DNA of 64,000 nt from Pedobacter ginsenosidimutans (lineage in GTDB: Bacteria; Bacteroidota; Bacteroidia; Sphingobacteriales; Sphingobacteriaceae). Location: NCBI RefSeq assembly GCF_001442625.1, contig NZ_LMZQ01000007.1, positions 1-64,000 on the forward strand, written 5' to 3'. The position numbers were made by a program, and so were the translations under genes. Position 1 is the stretch's first letter. Every line of letters starts with the position of its first letter. Below the pieces are notes generated by a model. That model was given only the letters and a program-made list of their open reading frames with translations, was not told where the DNA came from and did no database searches. Below, one piece after another: positions 34,582 to 45,477 of the stretch.

Positions 34582-35937
34582 ATGGTATTTAAACGATCCA
34601 TTGAAGAAAACTTAACCCAATGGAAAAACAGCAAAAACAGGAAACCTCTAATTATTCGAGGGGCACGTCAGGTAGGAAAAACAACACTGATAAAGGACTT
34701 TGCAAAAAGCTATCCTAATACTATTTTTCTTAATCTGGAGAAGCCTGCGCACCGTCAATATTTTGATGATTTTGACGATGTACAAAGTATTGTTGAAGCA
34801 CTATTGCTGGGACATGGGATTCAATCGGATAAGATAGCCGAAACTTTGCTCTTTGTTGATGAAATCCAGGAAAGTGCGAAGGCTATACAAATGCTAAGGT
34901 ATTTTTACGAAGAAATTCCTGAACTGCATGTAATCAGTGCAGGCTCTCTTTTGGAGTTCGTGTTACAAAAAGTAAAAAGTTTTCCGGTTGGCAGGGTCGA
35001 ATTTTTATACTTATATCCTTTAAGTTTTCAAGAGTACCTTCAAGCTAACCAAAAAGATGATCTGTTAAAATATTTGCTTCAAACCCCTATAAAAGCCGTT
35101 GCGCACAAATTACTATTAAAAGCCTTTCATAGATATGCCATTATCGGAGGCATGCCAGAAATAATAAAAACCGATTTAGAAGAACATAACCTTTCAGATC
35201 TGCCTATTGTTTACGAAAGCATTTGGGCAACTTATAAAAATGACATAGAAAAATATACCCAGAATCACACAGCGAGAAGAACTATTAACCATATAATGGG
35301 TACTGCCCATCTTTTTCTCGATAAGCGTGTTGTTTTTCAAGGTTTCGGCAATTCGAACTATAAATCGAGAGAGGTTGGAGAAGCTTTTAGGATATTAGAT
35401 GACGCAAAGATCATCCGGTTAATATACCCATCTACCAATACCGAAGTTCCAATTATTCCTGATTTAAAAAAATCACCAAGACTACAATTTTTAGACACAG
35501 GATTAGTTAACTACTCATTGGGTATCCAAGGAGAAATGCTTGCTTTAGGTGATTTAAGTTCAGCTTATAAAGGAGCCGTTATTCCACATTTATTTACTCA
35601 GGAACTGATATCAGTTGAGCGTATATCTTCTCATAAGCCTAATTTTTGGGTAAGAGAAAAAAAACAGTCTGATGCAGAAGTTGATTTAATTTATGCCTAT
35701 AAAAAATTTGTAATACCGATTGAGATAAAATCGGGCAGTACGGGAAGCTTAAGATCTCTTCATCAATTCATAGATACCTCAGAACATCCTTTTGCCATTA
35801 GGGTATATGGAGGAGAGTTTAGCCTAGAAAAAACAATTACTCCAGCAGGTAAACCATATCTCTTATTAAACCTTCCATACTATCTGGGAACACGCATAGA
35901 ACATTATGCTTCCTGGCTAACAGAACAAAACCTATAA
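34582..35937 (+). CDS. AAA+ ATPase with DUF4143 (PD-(D/E)xK-like) C-terminus
   Basis: A 451-residue protein. Walker A GARQVGKTTLIKDF is near residue 30, Walker B TLLFVDEIQES near 95, and the YLYPLSFQEYL stretch follows. The C-terminal DUF4143 region contains AEVDLIYAYKKFVIPIEIKSG, the EVD...ExK pattern of a nuclease-like fold. Family function is unclear; many copies exist in Bacteroidota and archaea and are suspected of mobile or defence-linked roles. It stands alone. Three phased repeats sit in its promoter. Start ATG at 34582. Confidence 0.88.
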   Translation: MVFKRSIEENLTQWKNSKNRKPLIIRGARQVGKTTLIKDFAKSYPNTIFLNLEKPAHRQYFDDFDDVQSIVEALLLGHGIQSDKIAETLLFVDEIQESAKAIQMLRYFYEEIPELHVISAGSLLEFVLQKVKSFPVGRVEFLYLYPLSFQEYLQANQKDDLLKYLLQTPIKAVAHKLLLKAFHRYAIIGGMPEIIKTDLEEHNLSDLPIVYESIWATYKNDIEKYTQNHTARRTINHIMGTAHLFLDKRVVFQGFGNSNYKSREVGEAFRILDDAKIIRLIYPSTNTEVPIIPDLKKSPRLQFLDTGLVNYSLGIQGEMLALGDLSSAYKGAVIPHLFTQELISVERISSHKPNFWVREKKQSDAEVDLIYAYKKFVIPIEIKSGSTGSLRSLHQFIDTSEHPFAIRVYGGEFSLEKTITPAGKPYLLLNLPYYLGTRIEHYASWLTEQNL

Positions 35938-35985
35938 TACTATCGAAACCTTCTTTCTTCCATCCTTAATTTGTTGTACCACAAA

Positions 35986-36019
35986 AAATGGCCTCCCGAT
36001 TTTCATCGAAAGGCCATTT
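35986..36019 (-). terminator. Terminator of the rpsF-rpsR-rplI operon
   Basis: On the minus strand AAATGGCCT (36019-36011) pairs with AGGCCATTT (35994-35986), followed by a T run. The ATPase gene ending at 35937 converges on it. Confidence 0.85.
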
Positions 36020-36041
36020 CTATTGATTCTTTAAAGAATGC

Positions 36042-36485
36042 TTATTCAGCAACTACTTCAAAAGGAACCTGAACTTTAACTTCTTTGTGTAAGTTTAAGT
36101 TAGCAACATATTCGCCAACAAATTTAGGTTCAGTTTCGAAAGTAATACGACGACGGTCTACATCAAAGCCTTGTGCTTTTAATGCTTCAGCAATCTGGAT
36201 GGTGTTAACCGCTCCGAAGATTTTTCCGCTTTCGCCTGCTTTAGCACCGATTGAAAGTTTAACATCAGTTAAACGCTCAGCAACACCTTCAGCATCTTTC
36301 TTAATTTTATCTTGTTTAAAAGCAGCTTGCTTCAAGTTTTCAGCTAAAACTTTTTTAGCAGAAGAAGTAGCCAATGCTCCAAATCCTTGAGGGATTAAAT
36401 AGTTACGGCCATAACCTGGCTTTACTGTAACTACATCATCTTTCTCGCCAAGGCCTTTAATATCTTGTTTTAAAATAATTTCCAT
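36042..36485 (-). CDS. rplI: Ribosomal protein bL9
   Basis: A 147-residue large-subunit protein with the bL9 hallmarks: MEIILKQDIKGLGEKDDVVTVKPGYGRNYLIPQG at the N-terminus, a linker helix, and a C-terminal domain. It binds 23S rRNA near the L1 stalk. Last gene of the S6 operon. An AGGAGG Shine-Dalgarno (36499-36494) lies 8 bases before the ATG at 36485, which is unusual in this genome. Confidence 0.97.
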   Translation of the reverse strand: MEIILKQDIKGLGEKDDVVTVKPGYGRNYLIPQGFGALATSSAKKVLAENLKQAAFKQDKIKKDAEGVAERLTDVKLSIGAKAGESGKIFGAVNTIQIAEALKAQGFDVDRRRITFETEPKFVGEYVANLNLHKEVKVQVPFEVVAE

Positions 36486-36497
36486 ATCTCTAGCCTC

Positions 36498-36761
36498 CTA
36501 TTTTAATTGATCAGCAACGAAAGGTAACAAACCGATGTGACGGGCACGTTTAACTGCCTGAGCCACTTTACGTTGGAATTTTAACGAAGTACCAGTTAAA
36601 CGGCGTGGTAATAATTTACCTTGATCGTTAATAAATTTCAACAAGAAATTTGCATCCTTGTAATCGATGTATTTAATTCCGTTTTTCTTGAAACGGCAAT
36701 ATTTTTTACGGTTATCCTCTACTTTAGGGGCAGTTACGTATTGTATTTGTTCTCTTGCCAT
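36498..36761 (-). CDS. rpsR: Ribosomal protein bS18
   Basis: An 87-residue small-subunit protein with the family core [18 protein letters not shown] and [40 protein letters not shown]. It binds as a heterodimer with bS6. The start ATG overlaps the rpsF stop by one base (TAATG). A nine-base perfect complement of the 16S anti-SD (TAAGGAGGT, 36779-36771) sits in the rpsF tail, consistent with special translational control of bS18 known in Bacteroidota. Confidence 0.97.
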   Translation of the reverse strand: MAREQIQYVTAPKVEDNRKKYCRFKKNGIKYIDYKDANFLLKFINDQGKLLPRRLTGTSLKFQRKVAQAVKRARHIGLLPFVADQLK

Positions 36762-37117
36762 TACGCTGCAACCTCCTTAGTTTTTTTGTTAAAAGCACCA
36801 CTACGCTTTTTCTCATTGTAAGCAACAGCGTGTTTGTCTAAACGGATTGTTAAGAAACGTAACACACGCTCATCGCGTTTTAATTCAAGCTCTAATTTTG
36901 CGATCAAATCACCTGAAGATTTGTATTCAGTTAAGTTGAAGAATCCGTTTGATTTTTTCTCAATTGGATACGCTAATTTTCTCAAACCCCAATTATCCTC
37001 TTGGACAATTTCGGCTCCGTTATCAACAAGGATTGCTTTGTATTTGGCTAATGCCTCTTTAGCAACTTCTTCTGATAACAAAGGGGTTAGAACGATAACA
37101 GTTTCGTACTGATTCAT
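36761..37117 (-). CDS. rpsF: Ribosomal protein bS6
   Basis: A 118-residue small-subunit protein, with [23 protein letters not shown] at the start and [21 protein letters not shown] inside. First gene of the bS6-bS18-bL9 operon. A textbook Bacteroidota promoter lies upstream (37199-37169), and a short hairpin is present in the leader (37147-37165) where an S6:S18-binding RNA motif could be expected. Confidence 0.97.
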   Translation of the reverse strand: MNQYETVIVLTPLLSEEVAKEALAKYKAILVDNGAEIVQEDNWGLRKLAYPIEKKSNGFFNLTEYKSSGDLIAKLELELKRDERVLRFLTIRLDKHAVAYNEKKRSGAFNKKTKEVAA

Positions 37118-37146
37118 TGTTATAAATTATGTTTTTAATTTTTAAT

Positions 37147-37165
37147 CCCGAGGTATATTACGGGG
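37147..37165 (-). promoter_or_regulatory. Leader hairpin of the S6 operon (possible S6:S18 binding RNA)
   Basis: In the mRNA, CCCG (37164-37161 region) pairs with CGGG (37150-37147) around a 10-base loop, 30 bases before rpsF. In many bacteria the S6:S18 complex binds a leader hairpin with a CCG element. The similarity here is only partial. Confidence 0.3.
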
Positions 37166-37168
37166 ATG

Positions 37169-37199
37169 CAAAAGTAACAATATATTTCTTAAAATCAAA
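37169..37199 (-). promoter_or_regulatory. Promoter of rpsF-rpsR-rplI
   Basis: On the minus strand TTTG (37199-37196), 19 bases, TACTTTTG (37176-37169). This is a perfect match to the Bacteroidota promoter consensus (TTTG, about 19 bases, TAnnTTTG), about 50 bases before rpsF. Confidence 0.75.
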
Positions 37200-37312
37200 T
37201 GATTAATCAGATTTTATGAGGTAAGATGTAATAAGGTAAAATGAAAGATGGAAAATAAAACAATGGATACTACCTGATCCTTCTTACATCATCCCTCTTA
37301 AATATAAAAAAA

Positions 37313-37339
37313 GGGAGACTATCTATCCGACAATCTCCC
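37313..37339 (-). terminator. Terminator of the secreted-protein gene at 37361
   Basis: GGGAGA (37313-37318) and TCTCCC (37334-37339) form a stem followed on the minus strand by a run of seven T. Confidence 0.75.
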
Positions 37340-37360
37340 CATATCAATTAGCTGTAATGT

Positions 37361-37954
37361 TTAATAAGTTTGTATCGTTTTAACAAAACTCTCTTCTTTA
37401 TACGTCACCACAAAGGTTAATTCTTTAGAATCTGTTTTGCTGATATTGAATTTTTTTGTTAACTGCGCTTTATCTTTAAATACTTCGTTGTAAACCTCGT
37501 CATTGTATTCGTTGTATACTTTAACTTCGATCGGATTTTTATCCAGGTTATCGAGATCAAGGGTAATTACCTGATCTTTTTTAGTATAAACCGGTTTAAA
37601 TATGTTAGATACTTTTGGCTCAGACACCAATGCCTCACCATTTTTGATGGTTACTGTATATTTAGCCAGTTTTAATTCAGACTCTACTTTAAGCACATAG
37701 TTTCCATCAGGAAGTGCGTTTAAATCATAAACTTTGCTTGAGAAAGCTGAAGCATGGATATTTTCTTCAAATAAAACTTCCTCATCTGCACCGATCAGTG
37801 ACAGATTAATGTCTTCTGCCTTATCTACAGAAAAACGGATAAACTTTTCTTTTTCGCCTTTTACTTTAAGCGTAAAATTATCATCGTTAGCGTGAACACC
37901 CGTAGCAGTAAAAAGTAAGGCTGCTATTAAACCGATTTTTAAGAACTTTTTCAT
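37361..37954 (-). CDS. Secreted protein of unknown function
   Basis: A 197-residue protein with a signal peptide (MKKFLKIGLIAALLFTATGVHA). The mature part is rich in beta-strand-like residues (FTLKVKGEKEKFIRFSVDKAEDINLSLIG) and may form two Ig-like or DUF3244-like domains. The ATG at 37954 is chosen over an upstream TTG (37960). Location is probably periplasmic or outer membrane. Function unknown. Confidence 0.72.
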   Translation of the reverse strand: MKKFLKIGLIAALLFTATGVHANDDNFTLKVKGEKEKFIRFSVDKAEDINLSLIGADEEVLFEENIHASAFSSKVYDLNALPDGNYVLKVESELKLAKYTVTIKNGEALVSEPKVSNIFKPVYTKKDQVITLDLDNLDKNPIEVKVYNEYNDEVYNEVFKDKAQLTKKFNISKTDSKELTFVVTYKEESFVKTIQTY

Positions 37955-38055
37955 AACCAATATTTTTAAAGAGTTAATAATTATATGACACCACTAAGGT
38001 ATGGAGGTAACTGAGATATAGACGATTGCATATTTTCCAATATCTATGCTATATT

Positions 38056-38072
38056 ACCCCAATTATTGGGGT
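38056..38072. promoter_or_regulatory. Perfect 17-base palindrome, candidate operator
   Basis: ACCCCAAT-T-ATTGGGGT is a perfect palindrome in the divergent region between the secreted-protein gene (37954) and the AraC gene (38137), 65 bases before the latter. It is followed by a GTATTTTG box. It could bind the AraC protein or another regulator. Confidence 0.45.
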
Positions 38073-38136
38073 ATTTTGTCATAAGTTATAATAAAGCATA
38101 TTTTTTATGTATTTTAGTACAATAAATTAGAAAATA

Positions 38137-39000
38137 ATGAAGCCAAGTTTCGAGGTTGTTGAGCCTTCTTTCGGGAGTTCATTCTATTATTCAAAATATG
38201 TAGAAAACGCCAATAACATGGCGCACCTCTGGCATTACCATCCCGAGGTTGAAATGGTATTTGTAAATGGCGGTGCCGGAAAAAGGCAGATCGGCAGCCA
38301 TGTTTCTTATTATACCGATGGCGATCTGATCCTGATTGGCAGCAACCTCCCCCATTGTGGCTTTACTGATACCAATACGGGGAACAAAAACGAAACGGTA
38401 ATCCAGATGAAGCCCGATTTTTTGGGCGCCACTTTTTTAGGCCTGCAGGAGATAAAAGGAATCCATGAGCTTTTTGATAAAGCAAAGGCTGGCATTGCAT
38501 TTGGCAGCGAAACCAAGAGTATGGTTGGCGACCGCATCGAAATGATGGACGATCAGCCTCCATTCGATAGGCTTTTAACCCTGCTCAGCGTTTTAAAAGA
38601 ACTTGAGCATGCCAAAGATTATAAAATTTTAAATGCCGACGGGTTTTCTATGGAAATGCAGGTGCAGGATAACGACCGCATTAATATGATCTTTAACTAT
38701 GTAAAAGACCATTTTCAGGATCAGATCAGTTTGCAGCACATCGCAGAAATGTCGAGTATGACTGTTCCCTCCTTTTGCCGGTACTTTAAAAAGATCACTA
38801 AAAAAACCTTTACCCATTTTGTAAATGAATACAGGGTGGTACATGCTTCAAAGCTTTTGGCCGAAAAACCCATCAGTATTGCCAATATTTCTTACGAAAG
38901 CGGTTTTAACAACTTTAGCCATTTTAATAAATTGTTTAAGGAGTTTACGGGCAAAAGTGCATCAGAATATAGGCACGAGCTTAAGTCGCTGATTAAATAA
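38137..39000 (+). CDS. AraC-family transcriptional regulator
   Basis: A 287-residue regulator. An N-terminal cupin-like sensor (HLWHYHPEVEMVFVNGGAGKRQIG, about 20-100) is followed by a C-terminal double HTH (about 185-285: IAEMSSMTVPSFCRYFKKITKKTFTHFVNEYR and IANISYESGFNNFSHFNKLFKEFTGKSASEYR). The sensed molecule is probably a sugar-type ligand, by analogy. ATG start at 38137. The next gene begins directly after its stop codon. Confidence 0.9.
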   Translation: MKPSFEVVEPSFGSSFYYSKYVENANNMAHLWHYHPEVEMVFVNGGAGKRQIGSHVSYYTDGDLILIGSNLPHCGFTDTNTGNKNETVIQMKPDFLGATFLGLQEIKGIHELFDKAKAGIAFGSETKSMVGDRIEMMDDQPPFDRLLTLLSVLKELEHAKDYKILNADGFSMEMQVQDNDRINMIFNYVKDHFQDQISLQHIAEMSSMTVPSFCRYFKKITKKTFTHFVNEYRVVHASKLLAEKPISIANISYESGFNNFSHFNKLFKEFTGKSASEYRHELKSLIK

Positions 39001-39765
39001 ATGAGCATGAACAAATTCCTACTATTGATACTCTCAAACATCATCAGCTTATCTCTTTACGCGCAATATGTTGACATTAATTTAGTTAACTGCAAAATAA
39101 GCGAAACAGAGCAAAAAAAGATAGAGAAACTGATTGCTTACGAACGCATGTTCTGCAACGAAATTTTCGAAACCAGAGAAAACATTACTGCCCCGGTAAA
39201 AATAAATCTCTATGGAAAAAGTAAAGATTACCGGTTAGCGCAAAAAACATATAACGCACCGATAAATAGTGCTGGATTTTATATCGCCGCAATTAACGAA
39301 GCCTTTGTATATAAGAGCAGCGATTTTATTTCGGTAGCACTTCACGAGGCCAGCCATAGTATTTTCCAGTTTAATTTTAAAAAATCGCCCAAATGGTTAA
39401 ACGAAGGCCTTGCAGAATTTTTCGAAACACTAGATTTTGACAGTGAGGGAAATTTATACTCCTATCCACAAAGTGGTAGAATTAAGAGCATAAAGACAGG
39501 AATAGATTCGAAAGACAGCGAAAGGCTAAAAAATTTCTTTAAAATATACAGTGGTTCATTTTACGGGCATGATATAGACGACAATTACAACACGGCCTAT
39601 AGTGTGATCTACTTTTTTATAAAATCCAAAAGAACAGACCTGTTAAAAAAAATAATTAAACTAAATACGCAGGGTTACGATACCGAAAAAGCGATTGAAC
39701 TTACTTTTGGCAGTTTTGACCGGTTTGAAGAAACATATAAGCTATTTTACAACTATCATAAATAA
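39001..39765 (+). CDS. Predicted secreted metallopeptidase (HExxH...E)
   Basis: A 254-residue protein with a signal peptide (MNKFLLLILSNIISLSLYAQ; ATG at 39001 or 39007). The zinc-peptidase motif ALHEASHSIFQFN is followed by PKWLNEGLAEFFE, the gluzincin arrangement of peptidase-MA-like proteins. Substrate unknown. Its ATG follows the AraC stop with no gap, so translation may be coupled, although a functional link is not obvious. Confidence 0.78.
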   Translation: MSMNKFLLLILSNIISLSLYAQYVDINLVNCKISETEQKKIEKLIAYERMFCNEIFETRENITAPVKINLYGKSKDYRLAQKTYNAPINSAGFYIAAINEAFVYKSSDFISVALHEASHSIFQFNFKKSPKWLNEGLAEFFETLDFDSEGNLYSYPQSGRIKSIKTGIDSKDSERLKNFFKIYSGSFYGHDIDDNYNTAYSVIYFFIKSKRTDLLKKIIKLNTQGYDTEKAIELTFGSFDRFEETYKLFYNYHK

Positions 39766-39868
39766 ATTGTTCTTTTAAGCTTAAGCCTCCGGCCTGATCA
39801 CATTACAACTTTTCAACATTCCAGCCTTACCACATTTCAACTGATAAAAAATTCCTATTTTCGTGCCG

Positions 39869-41692
39869 ATGGAAAATTTTATCGTTTCTGCCCGTAAATA
39901 CCGCCCAGCCACCTTCGAAACTGTTGTTGGCCAGCAGCATATTACCGGTACGTTAAAAAACGCCATTAAAAATAATCAACTTGCCCAGGCATTTTTATTC
40001 TGCGGGCCTCGTGGTGTGGGTAAAACAACCTGTGCACGTATCCTTGCAAAAACCATTAACTGCACCAACCCTACAGCAGAAATGGAAGCCTGTGGCCAAT
40101 GCGATAATTGTCTTTCTTTCCAGAATGGGCATTCTTTTAATGTTCACGAATTAGATGCAGCTTCAAACAACTCTGTTGATGATATCCGTAGTTTAATTGA
40201 GCAGGTTAGAATACCGCCACAAGCCGGAAAATATAAGATCTATATCATTGATGAGGTTCATATGTTATCACAGAGCGCATTTAATGCCTTTTTGAAAACA
40301 CTGGAAGAACCACCTTCTTATGCTATTTTTATCCTGGCCACGACCGAGAAACATAAAATCCTGCCAACTATTTTATCACGTTGCCAGATTTTTGATTTCA
40401 ACCGGATCCAGGTAGAAGATATTGCCAGTCACCTATCAACCATTGCCCAACGCGAAAATATTGCTTTTGAAAGCGATGGTTTGCATATTATTGCTCAAAA
40501 GGCAGACGGTGGGCTGCGTGATGCACTTTCGATGTTCGATCAGATTGCCAGTTATGCGAACAAGAACATTACGTATAAAGCTGTAATCGACAACCTGAAC
40601 ATCTTAGATTACGATTATTTTTTCAAACTTACCTCTTATTTAACCGCAGCAGAAGTTAGCCAAACCCTACTCCTGTTCGACGAAATTTTAAATAACGGCT
40701 TCGATGGCAATAACTTTATAAATGGCCTTGCTACTCACTTCCGTAATTTATTGGTGGGTAAAGACGCATCTACCATTAAACTTTTAGAGGTTAGCGAAAA
40801 CATCAAACAAAAATATCTCGATCAGTGCAGGCAAACAGAATTATCGTTTTTGCTAACAGCATTAAACCTGGCCAATACCTGCGATCTAAATTACAAGAAT
40901 TCAAAAAACCAGCGTTTACAGGTAGAGCTGGCGCTGATTAAAATGTGCCATATCCGGTCGGTCGTCAATTTAGCACAACAGCCTTTAAGCCCTAATAATA
41001 CAGCAACTGACGTAGATCAGGATAAAAAAAAAACTAATGTCGTAGCCGGACAGGCAGAAACACCAAAGCCAAAAACAGAAATCGAAAATACGGTCCAAGC
41101 CGTAGCGCCTGTCGTTAAAAGTGTTGTTTTACCCAACATCCCTGCAGAAGAAAAACCTAAGGAAAATCCGAGGGTTGGTCCGCCACCATCTGCAACTTCC
41201 ATCAGTATCAATATTCCCAAACCCAATGCGATAAGCACACTTATTCCATCGTTAAACGATCTGGACCGTGTTGCGCAGGAAGATGATGATAAAGGGCCTA
41301 AGAAAGTTACAGGCGAAGCCAGAGAACCTTTTAGTTACGACCGCTTATTGGAAATTTGGAATGTCTTTACTCAAAAAATGAAGGCGGCCGATAAAATCAA
41401 TCTTTTTACCATCTTAAATAATTTCGCACCTACGCTTTTAAATCCCGAGCTGATCGAAATTTCGGTAGAAAGTAAAACGCAGGAACACCTTGTACAACAA
41501 GAATCTGTTGAGCTGTTGAATTTTTTGAGAAACGAACTTAGCAATTTTGGTGTAGAGGTTACCTATAAACTTGTTGAACGTAAAATAGAAAACAGGCTTT
41601 ATGGCAACCGCGAAAAGTATGATTATCTGGTAAACAAAAATCCAAAGCTTGACGAGTTGCGCAGGAGATTTAATTTAGATGTTAATCCTTAG
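39869..41692 (+). CDS. dnaX: DNA polymerase III subunit tau (gamma/tau)
   Basis: A 607-residue clamp-loader ATPase. Seen are MENFIVSARKYRPATFETVVGQ, Walker A FCGPRGVGKTTCAR near 50, a four-Cys zinc module (INCTNPTAEMEACGQCDNC), Walker B IIDEVHMLS and the SRC motif ILSRCQIF. After about residue 380 comes a low-complexity linker and a tau C-terminal part. Start at ATG 39869 (a GTG two codons upstream is less likely). A run of ten A at 41024-41033 with stops just beyond in both other frames suggests production of a shorter gamma form of about 389 residues. Confidence 0.93.
   Translation: MENFIVSARKYRPATFETVVGQQHITGTLKNAIKNNQLAQAFLFCGPRGVGKTTCARILAKTINCTNPTAEMEACGQCDNCLSFQNGHSFNVHELDAASNNSVDDIRSLIEQVRIPPQAGKYKIYIIDEVHMLSQSAFNAFLKTLEEPPSYAIFILATTEKHKILPTILSRCQIFDFNRIQVEDIASHLSTIAQRENIAFESDGLHIIAQKADGGLRDALSMFDQIASYANKNITYKAVIDNLNILDYDYFFKLTSYLTAAEVSQTLLLFDEILNNGFDGNNFINGLATHFRNLLVGKDASTIKLLEVSENIKQKYLDQCRQTELSFLLTALNLANTCDLNYKNSKNQRLQVELALIKMCHIRSVVNLAQQPLSPNNTATDVDQDKKKTNVVAGQAETPKPKTEIENTVQAVAPVVKSVVLPNIPAEEKPKENPRVGPPPSATSISINIPKPNAISTLIPSLNDLDRVAQEDDDKGPKKVTGEAREPFSYDRLLEIWNVFTQKMKAADKINLFTILNNFAPTLLNPELIEISVESKTQEHLVQQESVELLNFLRNELSNFGVEVTYKLVERKIENRLYGNREKYDYLVNKNPKLDELRRRFNLDVNP
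41024..41033 (+). promoter_or_regulatory. Candidate slippage site in dnaX (gamma production)
   Basis: Ten consecutive A follow GAT codon 385. In frame they read AAA AAA AAA ACT. A -1 shift (or one extra A in the RNA) gives AAC TAA, an immediate stop; a +1 shift gives CTA ATG TCG TAG. The position matches the known tau/gamma junction region after the ATPase core. Confidence 0.6.
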
Positions 41693-41751
41693 TCAGTTTT
41701 CCGTTCACAGCTTTCAGTTCGCGGTAGGCAAAAACTGTCGCCTGGAAACTG

Positions 41752-42162
41752 CTAACTGATCTTTGGCGTATCGTTAATCGGATAACCTTCTTCATCTAAA
41801 TCATCGCGGTTATCTTCGGGTGTGCGTGCAAGAATTTCGTCTTCAGGACTGAGTTTAACACTTTCACCATTATCAACATGCATGCCCAGCTCTTCCAGGT
41901 TATCTTCAGCAATTTCTTCATTGCGGGCATATTCATCACCAATATAAGGGTTAGCTTCATCATAGGTCGAATCATCATCTTTGGCACCTGCAGCAACCGT
42001 TTCGTATCCCATCGGATGGTCGTAATCTTTATCTGTACCTCTTACATCGAGTTCGTAACTCTGCTTATTTTCATCATAAGCAAGATTCTCTTTATTGATT
42101 TCGCTATTTTCTGTGGTACTGTGTATTTTATCCTGCGATCCTTTATTCTCGTTAATTGCCAT
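41752..42162 (-). CDS. Small acidic protein of unknown function
   Basis: A 136-residue, highly acidic and Asn/Asp/Glu-rich protein without hydrophobic segments (AYDENKQSYELDVRGTDKDYDHPMG). No domain is recognised; it is likely disordered and cytoplasmic. ATG start at 42162. It converges with dnaX. Confidence 0.65.
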   Translation of the reverse strand: MAINENKGSQDKIHSTTENSEINKENLAYDENKQSYELDVRGTDKDYDHPMGYETVAAGAKDDDSTYDEANPYIGDEYARNEEIAEDNLEELGMHVDNGESVKLSPEDEILARTPEDNRDDLDEEGYPINDTPKIS

Positions 42163-42243
42163 GGTATGGTCTCCTTTAATTTATAAGGTTATAACAAAGT
42201 GGTACAGATAAGGTTTTTCTCTGACAAAATAATTTTATTATTT

Positions 42244-42352
42244 GGGCGTGCCCCAAGCTGCGCAAGGGTCGGGCTATACACTCCAAGTCCTCGCCCGATG
42301 AATAATTTGGGCTGTGGGTTTTCCGTTGCTATCCCTCACGCAAGAAATTATC
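42244..42352. repeat. GGGCGTGCCC-type intergenic repeat
   Basis: The stretch begins GGGCGTGCCCC, contains GGGTCGGGCTATACACTCC and ends in GCTATCCCTCACGCAA. This order is typical of a repeat scattered through many Bacteroidota genomes. It is GC-richer than its neighbourhood. Together with the unit at 42448 it fills the gene-free interval 42163-42698. Confidence 0.5.
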
Positions 42353-42447
42353 TGTTAAGGCCATTTTGGTCTATGAGAACACGAACTTATGAAATTAGTG
42401 AACACTGACCGGGGAAATCCGTAAATAGTATCACTCACTAAGCCACC

Positions 42448-42545
42448 TAAACCCGATCAAAGCGGGATGCTACCGATCCTTCATCGGGAGCAGAAGCGGG
42501 AGCGGGGCTGCTATAACCTAAAAGCCTATGCATTTGCTTTTCAAA
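42448..42545. repeat. AAACCCGAT-type intergenic repeat unit
   Basis: Starts AAACCCGATCAAAGCGGGAT, contains CCGATCCTTCATCGG (also at 11614-11628), continues with AGCGGGAGCGGGGCTG and ends near TTTGCTTTTCAAAATAAAA. Related to 11590-11960 and 45133-45320. Confidence 0.5.
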
Positions 42546-42605
42546 ATAAAAATATTTACCCCTAACAAAATGCTAAACAAGCTGACAAACCTACAGCATA
42601 AAAAA

Positions 42606-42689
42606 AGCGCCCCAATTTTTATATCAGGACGCTAAAATATTTAAGAGTTGTCAACTTTCATACTAGAAGCATATTAAAGTTGACAACTC
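42606..42689 (-). terminator. Two hairpins downstream of the isocitrate dehydrogenase gene
   Basis: GAGTTGTCAACTTT (42645-42658) and AAAGTTGACAACTC (42676-42689) form a perfect 14-bp stem just after the stop codon. A second GC-rich hairpin (AGCG...CGCT, 42606-42632) precedes a run of T on the minus strand. Confidence 0.7.
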
Positions 42690-42698
42690 AAATTTAGC

Positions 42699-44948
<2,250 letters not shown>

Positions 44949-45132
44949 CTATTCAATCGGTTTCCAAGTTTGTAAACCGATCTTTTTAAAATCGCCTAAA
45001 GATAAAATAATCGAATGACTTAAGGAACATCGCAATGTTATTTATGGTGTGGTTTGTACCATTAATTGCAGATAACAAGTAAAATGTTAATGACGGAATT
45101 TGTTTTGGAACGCAGGGCCATTTGCTATTTTT

Positions 45133-45320
45133 AATTTAGTCCTGCTCTCCGCTTTATCCCGATAAATCAGGATGTTCGCTCTGATCAAGGCTATAAACTT
45201 AGGCTCCTGGTACGGAAACCCAACCTAATTGCACAGAATTAACTAAACTAAACCTGATCGAACGGATGTCATTTTTCATGGCAGAAGGTAGAGCAGGAAG
45301 AAATTAACCGATTGAATACT
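45133..45320. repeat. Inverted and direct AAACC(C/T)GAT repeat units in a gene-free gap
   Basis: Within the 559-base gap 44919-45477, the stretch 45133-45200 read on the minus strand resembles the unit at 42448 (GATC, AGAGCG, ATCGGGAT, AGCGG, GCAGGACT). The plus strand from 45245 (AAACCTGATCGAACGGATG) starts another copy. No gene is visible. The ankyrin operon promoter should lie at its right end, but no clear box was found. Confidence 0.45.
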
Positions 45321-45477
45321 GCAATTGCTTTTCAAAAAAAATAAACGACCATATTATAATAAGATATAGTTTTATCTGTCTTGAGTGCAACACCCCAATA
45401 TTTTTTTGTGAACCATTTCTTTGGCTAAACTTTTGTAGTGTCAAAACCATATATCTATTTTAAACTTTTTAATTGAA

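Noticed and set aside
42199..42408. Frame of 69 codons
   Set aside because: It translates the GGGCGTGCCC-type intergenic repeat.
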